Assembly: GCA_046484325.1 (NCBI GenBank)
Contig: JAWOJB010000070.1
Coordinates: forward strand, 1 to 19,135
DNA length: 19,135 bases
DNA from: JAWOJB01 sp046484325
Lineage (GTDB): Bacteria; Actinomycetota; Acidimicrobiia; Spongiisociales; ZC4RG35
Direction of reading: 5' to 3'
The position numbers and the translations under genes were made by a program. Below the pieces are notes generated by a model. That model saw nothing but the letters and a program-made list of their open reading frames with translations. It was not told the DNA's origin and did not search any database. Positions 13,022 through 19,135 of this stretch are shown one piece after another; position 1 is the stretch's first letter, and every line of letters starts with the position of its first letter.

Positions 13022-14289
13022 ACGACCATCGCCACGCCTACGACAGCATCCGCCATCGGGCGCTTGCCCTCGTCGAGGAACGGCGAGTCGACCCGGCCAG
13101 CGAACGCGACCAGGCCCGATCGCTCGTCGGGGCCGCCGTCGAGGAGTACCAACGCGAGGCCCACCTCGGCCGGGAACGGGCTCTCCACGACCCCGAGCGG
13201 ATGGTCGACCGGGTCTTGCGCTCGCTGGCCGAGTACGGCCCGCTGACCGCTCTGCTCGAGCGGTCCGACATCGAAGAGGTGTTCATCGAGGGGTCGCGCG
13301 TCACCTTCCTCGAGGCTGGTGGGCGGCTGCGCGTGCTGGACGAGCCGACCAGCGAATCCGAGAACCGCCAGGTGATCGACCGGTTGCTGGCGGCGACCAA
13401 CCGTCGGCTCGACGCCTCGAATCCGATCGTCCAGGCGCGGGTTCTGGACGGGACCGCCCGTCTCACGGGCGTGATCCGGCCGGTCGCCGATCACCTGTCC
13501 GTGACGATCCGCCGGTATGCGCTCCGCAGGGAAACCCTCGATTCGCTCGTGGACCTGGAGTCGCTGACGCCGTCTGCCGCCTCGTTCCTGCGGGCGGCGG
13601 TCGTGGCCGGGGCGAGCATCCTCGTGTCGGGCCCGCCGGGCGCGGGCAAGACCTCCATGCTCTCGGCCCTGCTCAACGCGGTGCCGGCGACGCGGTGTGT
13701 GCGCTGCTGCGAGGAGGTTCGAGAGCTCCACGTTCCCCTGTTGCAGGGTTCGTTCTACGAGACCCGGCCACCCTCGCTCGAGGGCACCGGCGAGATCGAT
13801 CTCCGGACACTCGTCAAGGTCGTTTTGGCGATGCGCCCCGATCTGATCGTCGTCGGCGAGGTGAGAGGCTCCGAGGCCTTCGAGCTGACGAGGGCAGTCA
13901 ACGCCGGGTGTGGATTTGCCTGCACGGTCCACGCCAACTCGGCCCGTGATGCCCTCGAGGCCCTTGTCAATGCCGCGCTGATGGCAGGGGAGAACGTGCC
14001 CGAGCAGGTGGTGCGGAAGGTGTTCGCCGCCTCGATCGACCTCGTCGTGCACCTCGACAGGGACGCGTCGGGGGAAGGCCCACCGCGGCGCCGGGTGATG
14101 GAGGTTCTTGCGGTGGCGCCGAGTCTCCACGACGACTTCACCACCCAACCGGTGTTCGCCCGCAGCCACCTGGGGGCGGCGCTGACCTGGGTGGGGGCAC
14201 TGCCGCCCGAGGGCCTGACGTCGAGGATGGAGCGTGCCGCCGGCATGGGTCTGGCGGAGATCTGCGACGGGCGGGGCAGCCCGTGGTGA
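13018..14289 (+). CDS. cpaF: Tad pilus assembly ATPase TadA/CpaF
   Basis: A 423-aa secretion ATPase of the GspE/VirB11 superfamily that powers pilin assembly from the cytoplasm. Residues 1-180 form the N-terminal domain (YGPLTALLERSDIEEVFIEG, 73-92; DASNPIVQARVLDG, 132-145). The motor has Walker A at ILVSGPPGAGKTSML (201-215, Lys211), an Asp-box-like segment with ETRPPSLEGTGEIDLRTLVK (248-267), Walker B at MRPDLIVVGEVRG (272-284, Glu281) and a His box GCGFACTVHANSARDALEAL (298-317). All catalytic elements are intact, unlike in the neighbouring TadZ. The ATG at 13018 overlaps the tadZ stop (ATGA). The reading frame is open for 288 codons further upstream inside tadZ, but that part is off-frame noise in GC-rich DNA. 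Confidence 0.95.
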   Translation: MNDHRHAYDSIRHRALALVEERRVDPASERDQARSLVGAAVEEYQREAHLGRERALHDPERMVDRVLRSLAEYGPLTALLERSDIEEVFIEGSRVTFLEAGGRLRVLDEPTSESENRQVIDRLLAATNRRLDASNPIVQARVLDGTARLTGVIRPVADHLSVTIRRYALRRETLDSLVDLESLTPSAASFLRAAVVAGASILVSGPPGAGKTSMLSALLNAVPATRCVRCCEEVRELHVPLLQGSFYETRPPSLEGTGEIDLRTLVKVVLAMRPDLIVVGEVRGSEAFELTRAVNAGCGFACTVHANSARDALEALVNAALMAGENVPEQVVRKVFAASIDLVVHLDRDASGEGPPRRRVMEVLAVAPSLHDDFTTQPVFARSHLGAALTWVGALPPEGLTSRMERAAGMGLAEICDGRGSPW

Positions 14290-15164
14290 GTCTCGTCGTC
14301 GCCGGCCTCACCGGGTTCACGGTGGCGCTGGGCGTGGGGTTCCTCATCGGGGTGCTGCCGGCGGTACGGCGCCAGGGACGGCCCCGGGAGCGACGGCGAC
14401 GGCAGTGGCTGGTCGAAGCCGGCCTCGACGAGGGAAGCCCTGTCCGCTTCTGGGCCGTGTCGGTGGGGGCGGGCCTGGGGGCTCTGATCCTGTTGTACGC
14501 CCTGTCGGGGCTGTGGGTGGTGGCGATTCCCCCGGCGCTCCTCGTGGCGCTGCTGCCGCGTGCCTACTTCGGGCGGATCCGGGAACGCCGTCAGGCGGAG
14601 GTGCGCGAGTCCTGGCCGGACGGCGTCCGGGACGTGCTCGCCTCGATCGCCTCCGGCCTGTCCCTCCAACGAGCGCTGGAGGAGCTCGCTCGTACCGGCC
14701 CTGCTCCGCTCCGACGTGTGTTCGCCGACTTCCCCTTCCTGGCCCGGACCCTGGGCGTGCCGGTCGCACTCCGATCGATCGGCGAGCGGATGGCCGACCC
14801 GACGACCGACAGGGTGGTGGAGGTCCTCGTGCTCGCCCACGAGCACGGAGGCACCGTGGTGCCCGAGATCCTGCGCGATCTGGCCGACGCCACGACTCGC
14901 GACATTTGGGCGTTGGAGGAGATCCGCACCCAGGCGCTCGAGCATCGAATCAACGCCCGCATCGTCTTCGTGCTCCCGTGGATCGTCCTGGCTGCGATGA
15001 CCGCCCGGACCGGGGCATTTCGGGACTTCTATGCATCGGAGGCGGGGTGGGTGGTGGTGGCGCTCGGGGCGGCCATGAGCGTGACGGGGATGGTGGCGGT
15101 GGCCCGCCTCGGGCGAGATCCGGTCGAGCCGCGCGTGTTGGGGATGCGGGAGCACGCCGGATGA
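14286..15164 (+). CDS. tadB: Tad pilus inner-membrane platform protein TadB
   Basis: A 292-aa protein with membrane segments near 3-24, 55-72, 76-92, 225-240 and 254-274. Between the inner pairs it has a T2SSF (GspF) domain: WPDGVRDVLASIASGLSLQR (110-129), then LEELARTGPAPLRRVF, and a second helical bundle with VEVLVLAHEHGGTVVPEILR (178-197). TadB and TadC together form the platform that couples the CpaF motor to pilin insertion. GTG at 14286 is preferred over GTG at 14283 because it gives a GTGA overlap with the cpaF stop, the same arrangement as at other junctions of the operon. Confidence 0.93.
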   Translation: MSLVVAGLTGFTVALGVGFLIGVLPAVRRQGRPRERRRRQWLVEAGLDEGSPVRFWAVSVGAGLGALILLYALSGLWVVAIPPALLVALLPRAYFGRIRERRQAEVRESWPDGVRDVLASIASGLSLQRALEELARTGPAPLRRVFADFPFLARTLGVPVALRSIGERMADPTTDRVVEVLVLAHEHGGTVVPEILRDLADATTRDIWALEEIRTQALEHRINARIVFVLPWIVLAAMTARTGAFRDFYASEAGWVVVALGAAMSVTGMVAVARLGRDPVEPRVLGMREHAG

Positions 15165-16111
15165 CTGCCGAGCCGGGTCCCCTGCTTGCGGCTCTGGCCT
15201 CCGGGGTCTTCGCCGCCTGCTTCGCCTCACTGCTCGTCCCGCCCACCCGCCGGCTGGCGGGGAGGGTTCGGCCGTACGCGGTCCCGGCACGCGTCTCTCT
15301 CGGCTTGCCGCCCGACCTCGACCGACCGGCGGTGCGTGGACGGGGAACGGTGGCACAGGTCTTCGGCCCGATCGTGGAGGGTGCCGCCGGTTGGCTGGGC
15401 GGGCTGGTCGATCGGCGCAGCCCCGAGGTGCTGGCGCTCCGCCTTCGACAGGCGGGTTGGTATCCCGGCGTGGGAGACGAAGGGCGGATGTCCGCCTACC
15501 GGCTCTCCCAGCTCCGGACCGCGGCGACCTGGACGGCGGTCGGAGCCACCCTGGGGGTGGCGCTCGACCAGGGAGCACTGCGGGCGCTCGTCGTGACAGC
15601 CCTCGCCTTCGTGGTGGGCGCCTCACGGCAGCGGGGGAGGCTCGACCGGGCGGTGGAGGAGCGGCGGCGGAGGCTGCGGCTCGAGCTCTACACGATCGAT
15701 CAGCTCCTGGCGGTGCGGATCCGGTCGGGCGGTGGTGTGGTGCACGCCGTCCAGGAGTTGGCGAGGCAGACCCGCGGGGCCGTGACCGAGGAGCTCGAGG
15801 AGGCCCTCCGACTCCACCGAGCCGGCATGGCGGCGGCCACCGCCCTGAGGCGAATCGCCGATCAGACGCCCGAACCGGCCTGCGCCCGCACCTACGCCCT
15901 CCTTGCGTCGTCGGAGGAGCGTGGGGCCGACTTGGCGGCGGGGTTGCTGGCGCTGGCCGAGGACCTGCGGGAGACCCGTCGGGAGGAGGTGCGCCGGGCG
16001 GCCACCAGGCGCCGGGCGGCGATGCTGGTGCCGACGATCGCGGTGCTGGCCCCGGTCATGTTGCTCTTCGTGGCGGCACCGTTGCCGTCGCTCGTGCTGG
16101 GTTGGCGATAG
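15161..16111 (+). CDS. tadC: Tad pilus inner-membrane platform protein TadC
   Basis: A 316-aa partner of TadB with membrane segments near 7-26, 120-137, 139-155 and 288-312. The T2SSF domain fills about 175-306: YTIDQLLAVRIRSGGGVVHA (177-196), then TYALLASSEERGADLAAGLL (244-263), with a basic helix ETRREEVRRAATRRRAAMLV before the last membrane span. Its long N-terminal part contains RSPEVLALRLRQAGWYPGVG, the short LRQAGW motif often seen ahead of TadC domains. The ATG at 15161 overlaps the tadB stop (ATGA). It ends in TAG, 14 bases before the pilin gene, the only non-overlapping junction in the operon. Confidence 0.92.
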   Translation: MTAEPGPLLAALASGVFAACFASLLVPPTRRLAGRVRPYAVPARVSLGLPPDLDRPAVRGRGTVAQVFGPIVEGAAGWLGGLVDRRSPEVLALRLRQAGWYPGVGDEGRMSAYRLSQLRTAATWTAVGATLGVALDQGALRALVVTALAFVVGASRQRGRLDRAVEERRRRLRLELYTIDQLLAVRIRSGGGVVHAVQELARQTRGAVTEELEEALRLHRAGMAAATALRRIADQTPEPACARTYALLASSEERGADLAAGLLALAEDLRETRREEVRRAATRRRAAMLVPTIAVLAPVMLLFVAAPLPSLVLGWR

Positions 16112-16125
16112 AGAGAGGAGAGGGC
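16111..16125 (+). promoter_or_regulatory. Strong Shine-Dalgarno of the pilin gene
   Basis: A purine-only run (gagagaggagaggg) starts at the last base of the tadC stop; its AGGAG core (16116-16120) ends five bases before the ATG at 16126. Other operon genes rely on 4-base overlaps without such a site. This suggests independent, high translation initiation, as expected for a major pilin made in excess of the machinery. Confidence 0.65.
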
Positions 16126-16335
16126 ATGTGGAAGGGCTGGGACCCATCGGTGTTCCTGCGGCGTTTGTGTGCGGGCGTCCGGTCGCTCCACGCAGACGAA
16201 CGAGGGCTCAACACTGCCGAGCTGTTGGGGAACGCGGCGCTGGCCATCGTGGCCCTGGTCGCCATCTGGGCGGCGCTCCAGGCATTGGGCCTCGATATCG
16301 TCGTGTGGATCCGGGCGCAGCTGCTGGGAGGCTGA
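16126..16335 (+). CDS. Flp-like prepilin (candidate major pilin)
   Basis: This 69-aa protein has the layout of an Flp prepilin. A 27-residue basic leader ends in HADERG, followed by LNTAELLGNAALAIVALVAI (28-47) and a short tail. Cleavage after Gly27 would leave Leu28 at +1 and Glu32 at +5, the type IV pilin signature, with a mature chain of 42 residues. Flp proteins usually have Glu-Tyr at +5/+6; here it is Glu-Leu. Mature Flp subunits are commonly about 45-55 residues, so this is at the short end. It directly follows tadC and has the best ribosome site in the operon. It could alternatively be a minor pseudopilin, but no other Flp candidate is present. A prepilin peptidase is not encoded in the window. 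Confidence 0.75.
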   Translation: MWKGWDPSVFLRRLCAGVRSLHADERGLNTAELLGNAALAIVALVAIWAALQALGLDIVVWIRAQLLGG

Positions 16336-16697
16336 TCCGGTCCGAGGGAGGGCTGGCAACGGTCCAGTACACCGCGGCGGCCGGGATGGCCCTCGTCGTG
16401 TTCGTGCTGATGGCCAACCTGCTGGTCGTTCAGTACGGGCGAGGGGTCGTGAGGGCAGCGCTCGACGAGGGTTCGAGGGCGGGTGCGGCGGCCGGCACCG
16501 AGGTGTGCCTGGCACGGGCGGCCGAGGTGCTCGGCCAGCTCCTGGCCGGCCCGGCGGGGTCCGGGATCACCGTCCGCTGTGCCGACGACGGCTCGGTCGT
16601 GCGGGCGACGGCGGAGGGCACTCTGCCGGGCTGGCTGCCCGGGATCCCGGACTTCGAGGTGAGTATGGAGGCTCTCGCCGCCCGGGAGCCCGAATGA
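16305..16697 (+). CDS. TadE-like minor pilin 1
   Basis: About 130 residues. The N-terminus has a prepilin-like site, SEGG followed by LATVQYTAAAGMALVVFVLM (17-36), with Gln at +5 where Glu is usual, and one membrane helix (about 24-43). A soluble extracytoplasmic part contains a likely cysteine pair (Cys68 and Cys92) that could form a disulfide. The start is uncertain: GTG at 16305 overlaps the pilin gene by 31 bases and lacks a ribosome site, while CTG at 16332 would give the CTGA-type 4-base overlap seen elsewhere, with GGGAGG directly before it. TadE-like proteins are pseudopilins that prime or tip the pilus. It ends in an ATGA overlap with the next gene. Confidence 0.75.
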   Translation: MDPGAAAGRLIRSEGGLATVQYTAAAGMALVVFVLMANLLVVQYGRGVVRAALDEGSRAGAAAGTEVCLARAAEVLGQLLAGPAGSGITVRCADDGSVVRATAEGTLPGWLPGIPDFEVSMEALAAREPE

Positions 16698-17134
16698 GCC
16701 GGCAGCGCGGATCGATCCCGGTCGAGCTGGCGGCCGCCGTCGGCCTGCTGCTGATCCCGACTGCACTCCTCGTCCTCTCGTTCGGGCCGTGGCTCGAGCG
16801 CCGGACGCTGGTTCGGACCGCGGCTGCAGAGGCAGCCCGGCTCGAGGTCGTCTCCGACGGCGACGAGGAAGCCGTCGCCCGGCTGGTGGCGGCGTGGGCA
16901 GGGCGGAACGGGCTCGACGCCGGAGGTCTCCAGCTGGCGCTGTGCGGCGGTGCAGCGACACCGGCCGACCGGCCGCTCCTCTCCACCTGCCTCCCGCTCC
17001 GCCGTGGCGAGATCGTCGCCGTCGAGGTCCGGACGGTCGTGCCGCTCGTGCGCACCCCGTTCGGTGACGTCGGCGGGGTCACCGTCACGGCCACGGCGAT
17101 CGAGATGGTCGACCGGCATCGGAGCCTGCCGTGA
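16694..17134 (+). CDS. TadE/TadF-like minor pilin 2
   Basis: A 146-aa protein with a short leader MSRQRG followed by SIPVELAAAVGLLLIPTALL (7-26). Cleavage after Gly6 would put Glu11 at +5, a full prepilin signature. After the single membrane helix comes WLERRTLVRTAAAEAARLEV, typical of TadE/F, and a beta-rich domain with a cysteine pair (Cys84, Cys99) ending VTVTATAIEMVDRHR. It is a probable pilus minor subunit exposed outside the membrane. It is coupled by ATGA at 16694 and by GTGA at its end. Assignment to TadE versus TadF is not secure. Confidence 0.78.
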   Translation: MSRQRGSIPVELAAAVGLLLIPTALLVLSFGPWLERRTLVRTAAAEAARLEVVSDGDEEAVARLVAAWAGRNGLDAGGLQLALCGGAATPADRPLLSTCLPLRRGEIVAVEVRTVVPLVRTPFGDVGGVTVTATAIEMVDRHRSLP

Positions 17135-17556
17135 CCAGTGAGCGGGGGTCCGTGACCCTGTGGGTGCTGGGCCTGTGCATCGCCGTGCTGATGCTGGGGG
17201 GCATCTCCCTCGACCTGTGGCGGGGCCTGGCCGTTCGCCGCGAGATCGCCGCGGTGGCGGACGCGGCGGCGGTGGCTGCGGCCTCGGGCATCGACGAGGG
17301 GGCCTGGCGGACCACCGGTCTACTGCGGCTCGACCAGGCAAAGGCCGCCGGGGAGGCCCTCCGGGTCGCGGCCTCCCATCCGCTCTCCGGGTCGCTTGTC
17401 GGCCGGCCGGTGGTGTCGGTGGCGCCCGACGGCTCCTCGGTGTCGGTCACCGTCGAGGGATGGGTCGAATGGGGCCTGCTCCGGCTGGTCGCCCCGGGTG
17501 AGCCCGGTGCCACGGTGCGGGCGACCGGGGTGGCAGAGCCGCGCCTGTTGCGATGA
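17131..17556 (+). CDS. TadG-like pilus assembly protein (short form)
   Basis: A 141-aa protein that begins MTSERG followed by SVTLWVLGLCIAVLMLGGIS (7-26), one membrane helix, then LDLWRGLAVRREIAAVADAA and AAVAAASGID. That D-x3-R-LAVRRE-x3-A-DAAAVAAA pattern is the N-terminal Tad domain of TadG proteins. TadG of Gram-negatives is much longer and carries a von Willebrand A region; here only about 90 residues follow, ending in a beta-rich stretch. The residue at +5 after Gly6 is Trp, not Glu, so it may not be assembled like a pilin. GTG at 17131 gives a GTGA overlap. Confidence 0.78.
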   Translation: MTSERGSVTLWVLGLCIAVLMLGGISLDLWRGLAVRREIAAVADAAAVAAASGIDEGAWRTTGLLRLDQAKAAGEALRVAASHPLSGSLVGRPVVSVAPDGSSVSVTVEGWVEWGLLRLVAPGEPGATVRATGVAEPRLLR

Positions 17557-17927
17557 TCACCCGGGCCGTTGCGAGAGCCACTACCCGTTGGCCTCCGGAT
17601 CACCATCGCGGCCGAACGACTCCGGAGACAGGAGATGATGGCGCTACAGACTCAGGCCATCATGGCCAGGCCCTCATCGAGTCGGTGGTCCGGGGGGTGG
17701 TCGTTGGTATCCTGCTTGCCAGCGTGGCCGTGACGCTCGGACTGTGGCTCACCGATGCCCACCTCGCCACCGCTTTTGGCACCGCCATCCTTCCGGCGTT
17801 CCTCGTCGGATCTTCTTCGGAGGTTTCGCGGGGATGGTCGCCGCCGAGCTCTGAAGGGAGCACGGAGTCGGTCATGGCCGTTTCCCCGGCGCTGCCGCGT
17901 TCCGGCCGGTACGATGGGGTCGGGTGA
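17553..17927 (+). CDS. Small membrane protein at the end of the tad operon; frame probably disrupted
   Basis: ATG at 17553 overlaps the TadG-like stop (ATGA) and gives 124 codons as the DNA stands. Codons 1-36 have many A/T third positions and a hydrophilic product unlike the neighbours. From GQALIESVVRGVVVGILLAS (38-57) the product becomes membrane-like, with a second hydrophobic stretch TAFGTAILPAFLVG ending at 17810. Downstream this frame turns into a Ser-rich tail, whereas the frame starting at 17810 reads IFFGGFAGMVAAEL and stops at 17854, the natural end of a second membrane helix. A one-base loss near 17808 would explain this. GQALIE also has Glu at +5 after Gly, so a further pilin-like protein is possible. 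The true start may be GTG at 17685. Either a pseudogene, a sequencing error or a programmed shift; function unknown. Confidence 0.4.
   Translation: MITRAVARATTRWPPDHHRGRTTPETGDDGATDSGHHGQALIESVVRGVVVGILLASVAVTLGLWLTDAHLATAFGTAILPAFLVGSSSEVSRGWSPPSSEGSTESVMAVSPALPRSGRYDGVG
17910..17915 (+). promoter_or_regulatory. Putative -10 box upstream of the leader ORF and aminotransferase
   Basis: TACGAT is the same -10-like hexamer seen upstream of the mutase at 8603. No -35 match is visible. Transcription starting near 17922 would leave about ten bases before the GTG at 17932 and about 200 bases before the aminotransferase ATG. If active, it separates this gene from the tad operon. Confidence 0.35.
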
Positions 17928-17931
17928 GATC

Positions 17932-18084
17932 GTGACGCCCTGCGTCGAATTCGGCTCCACGCCGGCACACACAACCGAGATCGCAGGCCCGTCGTTTTTC
18001 GTGCGGCCGCCCATCGAGATCCCCGACCACCTCGACCGTCGCATGGTGGCCGAGCGCCATTGGGCGCCTCCGGACGGCTCCTGA
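17932..18084 (+). CDS. Possible leader ORF (about 50 aa) ahead of the aminotransferase
   Basis: An open frame with mostly G/C third positions encodes a short soluble peptide. It starts MTPCVEFGSTPAHTTEIAG and ends ERHWAPPDGS, with no similarity I recognise. GTG at 17932 is just downstream of the TACGAT box; an in-frame ATG at 17914 overlaps that box. The stop (18082-18084) falls inside the left arm of an inverted repeat whose right arm covers the aminotransferase ribosome site, so a ribosome finishing here would disturb that structure. It may be a chance ORF. Confidence 0.3.
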   Translation: MTPCVEFGSTPAHTTEIAGPSFFVRPPIEIPDHLDRRMVAERHWAPPDGS

Positions 18085-18120
18085 TCCATCACCACGTCCG
18101 AACCCATCCACGATCAGGAG
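18071..18120 (+). promoter_or_regulatory. Two interlocked inverted repeats covering the aminotransferase ribosome binding site
   Basis: cctgatc (18080-18086) is the exact reverse complement of gatcagg (18112-18118), which overlaps the AGGAG Shine-Dalgarno (18116-18120) placed seven bases before the ATG at 18128. A second pair, cggacg (18071-18076) and cgtccg (18095-18100), interlocks with it, so both stems cannot form as simple hairpins together. The arrangement resembles a translational switch. Stem lengths of six and seven bases mean chance is not excluded. Confidence 0.4.
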
Positions 18121-18127
18121 CGACATC

Positions 18128-19135
18128 ATGAGTCTCCAGGGACCCGACACAGCCCAATGGTTCTCGCGCGCCAAACGCGTGCTCGTCAACGGCGTATCCA
18201 GCCAGTTCCGGTACTGGGGCGACGAGGACACCCTCGTCATCGACCACGGGGAGGGGGGCCACGTCGTCGACATGGACGGCAAGCGCTACATCGACTTCCA
18301 GTGCGGTTTCGGGCCGATCATCCTCGGACACGGGGACCCGCACGTCTCGGAGGCCGCGGCGGCCGCCGCCCGGGAGGCGACGAGCTTCGCCATGACCCAG
18401 CGGCGCGAGGTGGAGGCCGCCGAGAAGATCATGGAGGCCTTGTCGTGGGCCGACCACATGCGGTTCACGAACACCGGCACCGAGGCGACCATGCACGCCA
18501 TCCGACTGGCCCGCGGGTGGACGTCGAACGACCTGGTCGTCAAGTTCGAGGGCGGGTACCACGGGGTGCACGATTACCTGCTCTACTCGGTGGCCGGGGT
18601 GCCGCCCCAGGCGCTCGGGTCCCGCCTCCGCCCGGTGCCGATCCAGGCCTCGTCGGGGATCCCCGACCAGATCCGCAACTACGTCAAGACCCTGCCCTTC
18701 AACGATGCCGAGGCGATCGAGGACTTCTTCGGTGACCACGGGCGGGATCTCGCTGCCGTCATCGTCGAGCCGATGGCGGGTAACGCCTTCGGGATCATGC
18801 CCGAGCCCGGGTTTCTCGAGACGCTGCGCCGGCTGTGCGACGAGTACCAGACCGTCCTCATCTTCGACGAGGTGAAGACCGGGTTCCGGGTCGCCCTCGG
18901 CGGCGCCGCCGAGGAGTGGGGGGTGGTTCCCGACGTTGGGACCTACGCCAAGGCACTCGGCAACGGCTTCCCGGTCGCGGCCATCGCCATGCGCCAGGAG
19001 TTCACGGAGGCGTGGGAGTTGGGCGGCATCGCCCAGGCCGGCACCTACTCCGGCAACGGGGTGTCCGCTGCCGCCGCCAAGGCGGTGATCGAGCGGCTGG
19101 AGACGGGCGAGCCGATGGACCGCATCAAGCGGACC
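18128..19135 (+). CDS. Class III PLP-dependent aminotransferase, HemL-like (C-terminus cut by window edge)
   Basis: The first 336 codons run in frame off the window end. The order of motifs is that of glutamate-1-semialdehyde aminomutase and relatives: DMDGKRYIDFQCGFGPIILG (48-67), then FTNTGTEATMHAIRLARGWT (113-132), FEGGYHG (140-146), VIVEPMAGNAFGIMPEPGFL (211-230) and IFDEVKTGFRVALGG (245-259; Asp247 contacts the PLP ring nitrogen). TYAKALGNGFPVAAIA (272-287) has Lys275 as Schiff-base lysine, followed by QAGTYSGNGVSAAAA. True HemL has NSGTEA, FDEVMTGFR and a GK-x-IGGG-x-PVGA lysine segment; here these are NTGTEA, FDEVKTGFR and AKALGNGFPVAA. I therefore read it as a divergent paralogue acting on another amino or oxo acid. 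ATG at 18128 has AGGAG seven bases upstream. Substrate unknown. Confidence 0.88.
   Translation, partial: MSLQGPDTAQWFSRAKRVLVNGVSSQFRYWGDEDTLVIDHGEGGHVVDMDGKRYIDFQCGFGPIILGHGDPHVSEAAAAAAREATSFAMTQRREVEAAEKIMEALSWADHMRFTNTGTEATMHAIRLARGWTSNDLVVKFEGGYHGVHDYLLYSVAGVPPQALGSRLRPVPIQASSGIPDQIRNYVKTLPFNDAEAIEDFFGDHGRDLAAVIVEPMAGNAFGIMPEPGFLETLRRLCDEYQTVLIFDEVKTGFRVALGGAAEEWGVVPDVGTYAKALGNGFPVAAIAMRQEFTEAWELGGIAQAGTYSGNGVSAAAAKAVIERLETGEPMDRIKRT

Noticed and set aside
17635..17733. Short frame from ATG 17635 with GGAG nearby
   Set aside because: Only about 32 codons with a Trp/Ser-rich product, stopping inside the membrane-coding stretch of another frame.
18089..18739. Minus-strand open frame opposite the aminotransferase
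   Set aside because: Val/Asp/Gly-rich shadow; the plus strand carries all class III aminotransferase motifs.

Overview
The window is gene-dense, very GC-rich bacterial DNA with overwhelmingly G/C third codon positions. Several proteins point to a Gram-positive envelope: a class A penicillin-binding protein with C-terminal PASTA domains, a secreted SpoIID/LytB-type protein, and a Tad pilus locus without a secretin. I infer a high-GC actinobacterium. The SpoIID protein with GDWxxDGxDT repeats would fit Acidimicrobiia or a relative, but that rank is a guess from sequence style. No rRNA, tRNA, CRISPR array, insertion sequence or phage gene was seen.

Layout. Bases 1-2762 (minus strand) hold a truncated family 2 glycosyltransferase and a secreted SpoIID/LytB protein. 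Divergent from them is a GT39-like membrane glycosyltransferase (2883-4223). Next comes a minus-strand block: L-2-hydroxyglutarate oxidase (lhgO), a small unknown protein preceded by a striking set of inverted repeats, and the PASTA penicillin-binding protein. Divergent from that block is a stand-alone large subunit of a B12-dependent acyl-CoA mutase of methylmalonyl type (8638-10203), followed by a small excisionase-type HTH protein. A two-repeat barrel-like protein on the opposite strand overlaps the HTH gene tail to tail.

From 11205 to about 17.9 kb runs a compact Tad (Flp) pilus operon: cpaB, tadZ/cpaE, tadA/cpaF, tadB, tadC, a 69-aa Flp-like prepilin, two TadE-like minor pilins, a TadG-like protein, and a last small membrane protein whose frame looks broken. 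Nearly every junction is a 4-base ATGA/GTGA overlap. The exception is the one before the pilin, which has a 14-base gap and the strongest Shine-Dalgarno sequence of the operon. No prepilin peptidase is present, so processing must be encoded elsewhere. The window ends in a truncated HemL-like class III aminotransferase, preceded by a possible leader ORF and inverted repeats that could sequester its ribosome binding site.

Most of this is recognisable biology. The least explained parts are the interlocking inverted repeats at 5868-5984, the leader ORF and ribosome-site hairpin at 17910-18127, the TadZ with both P-loop lysines missing, the +5 residue series across the pilin-like proteins, and the two-repeat protein at 10567-11121.
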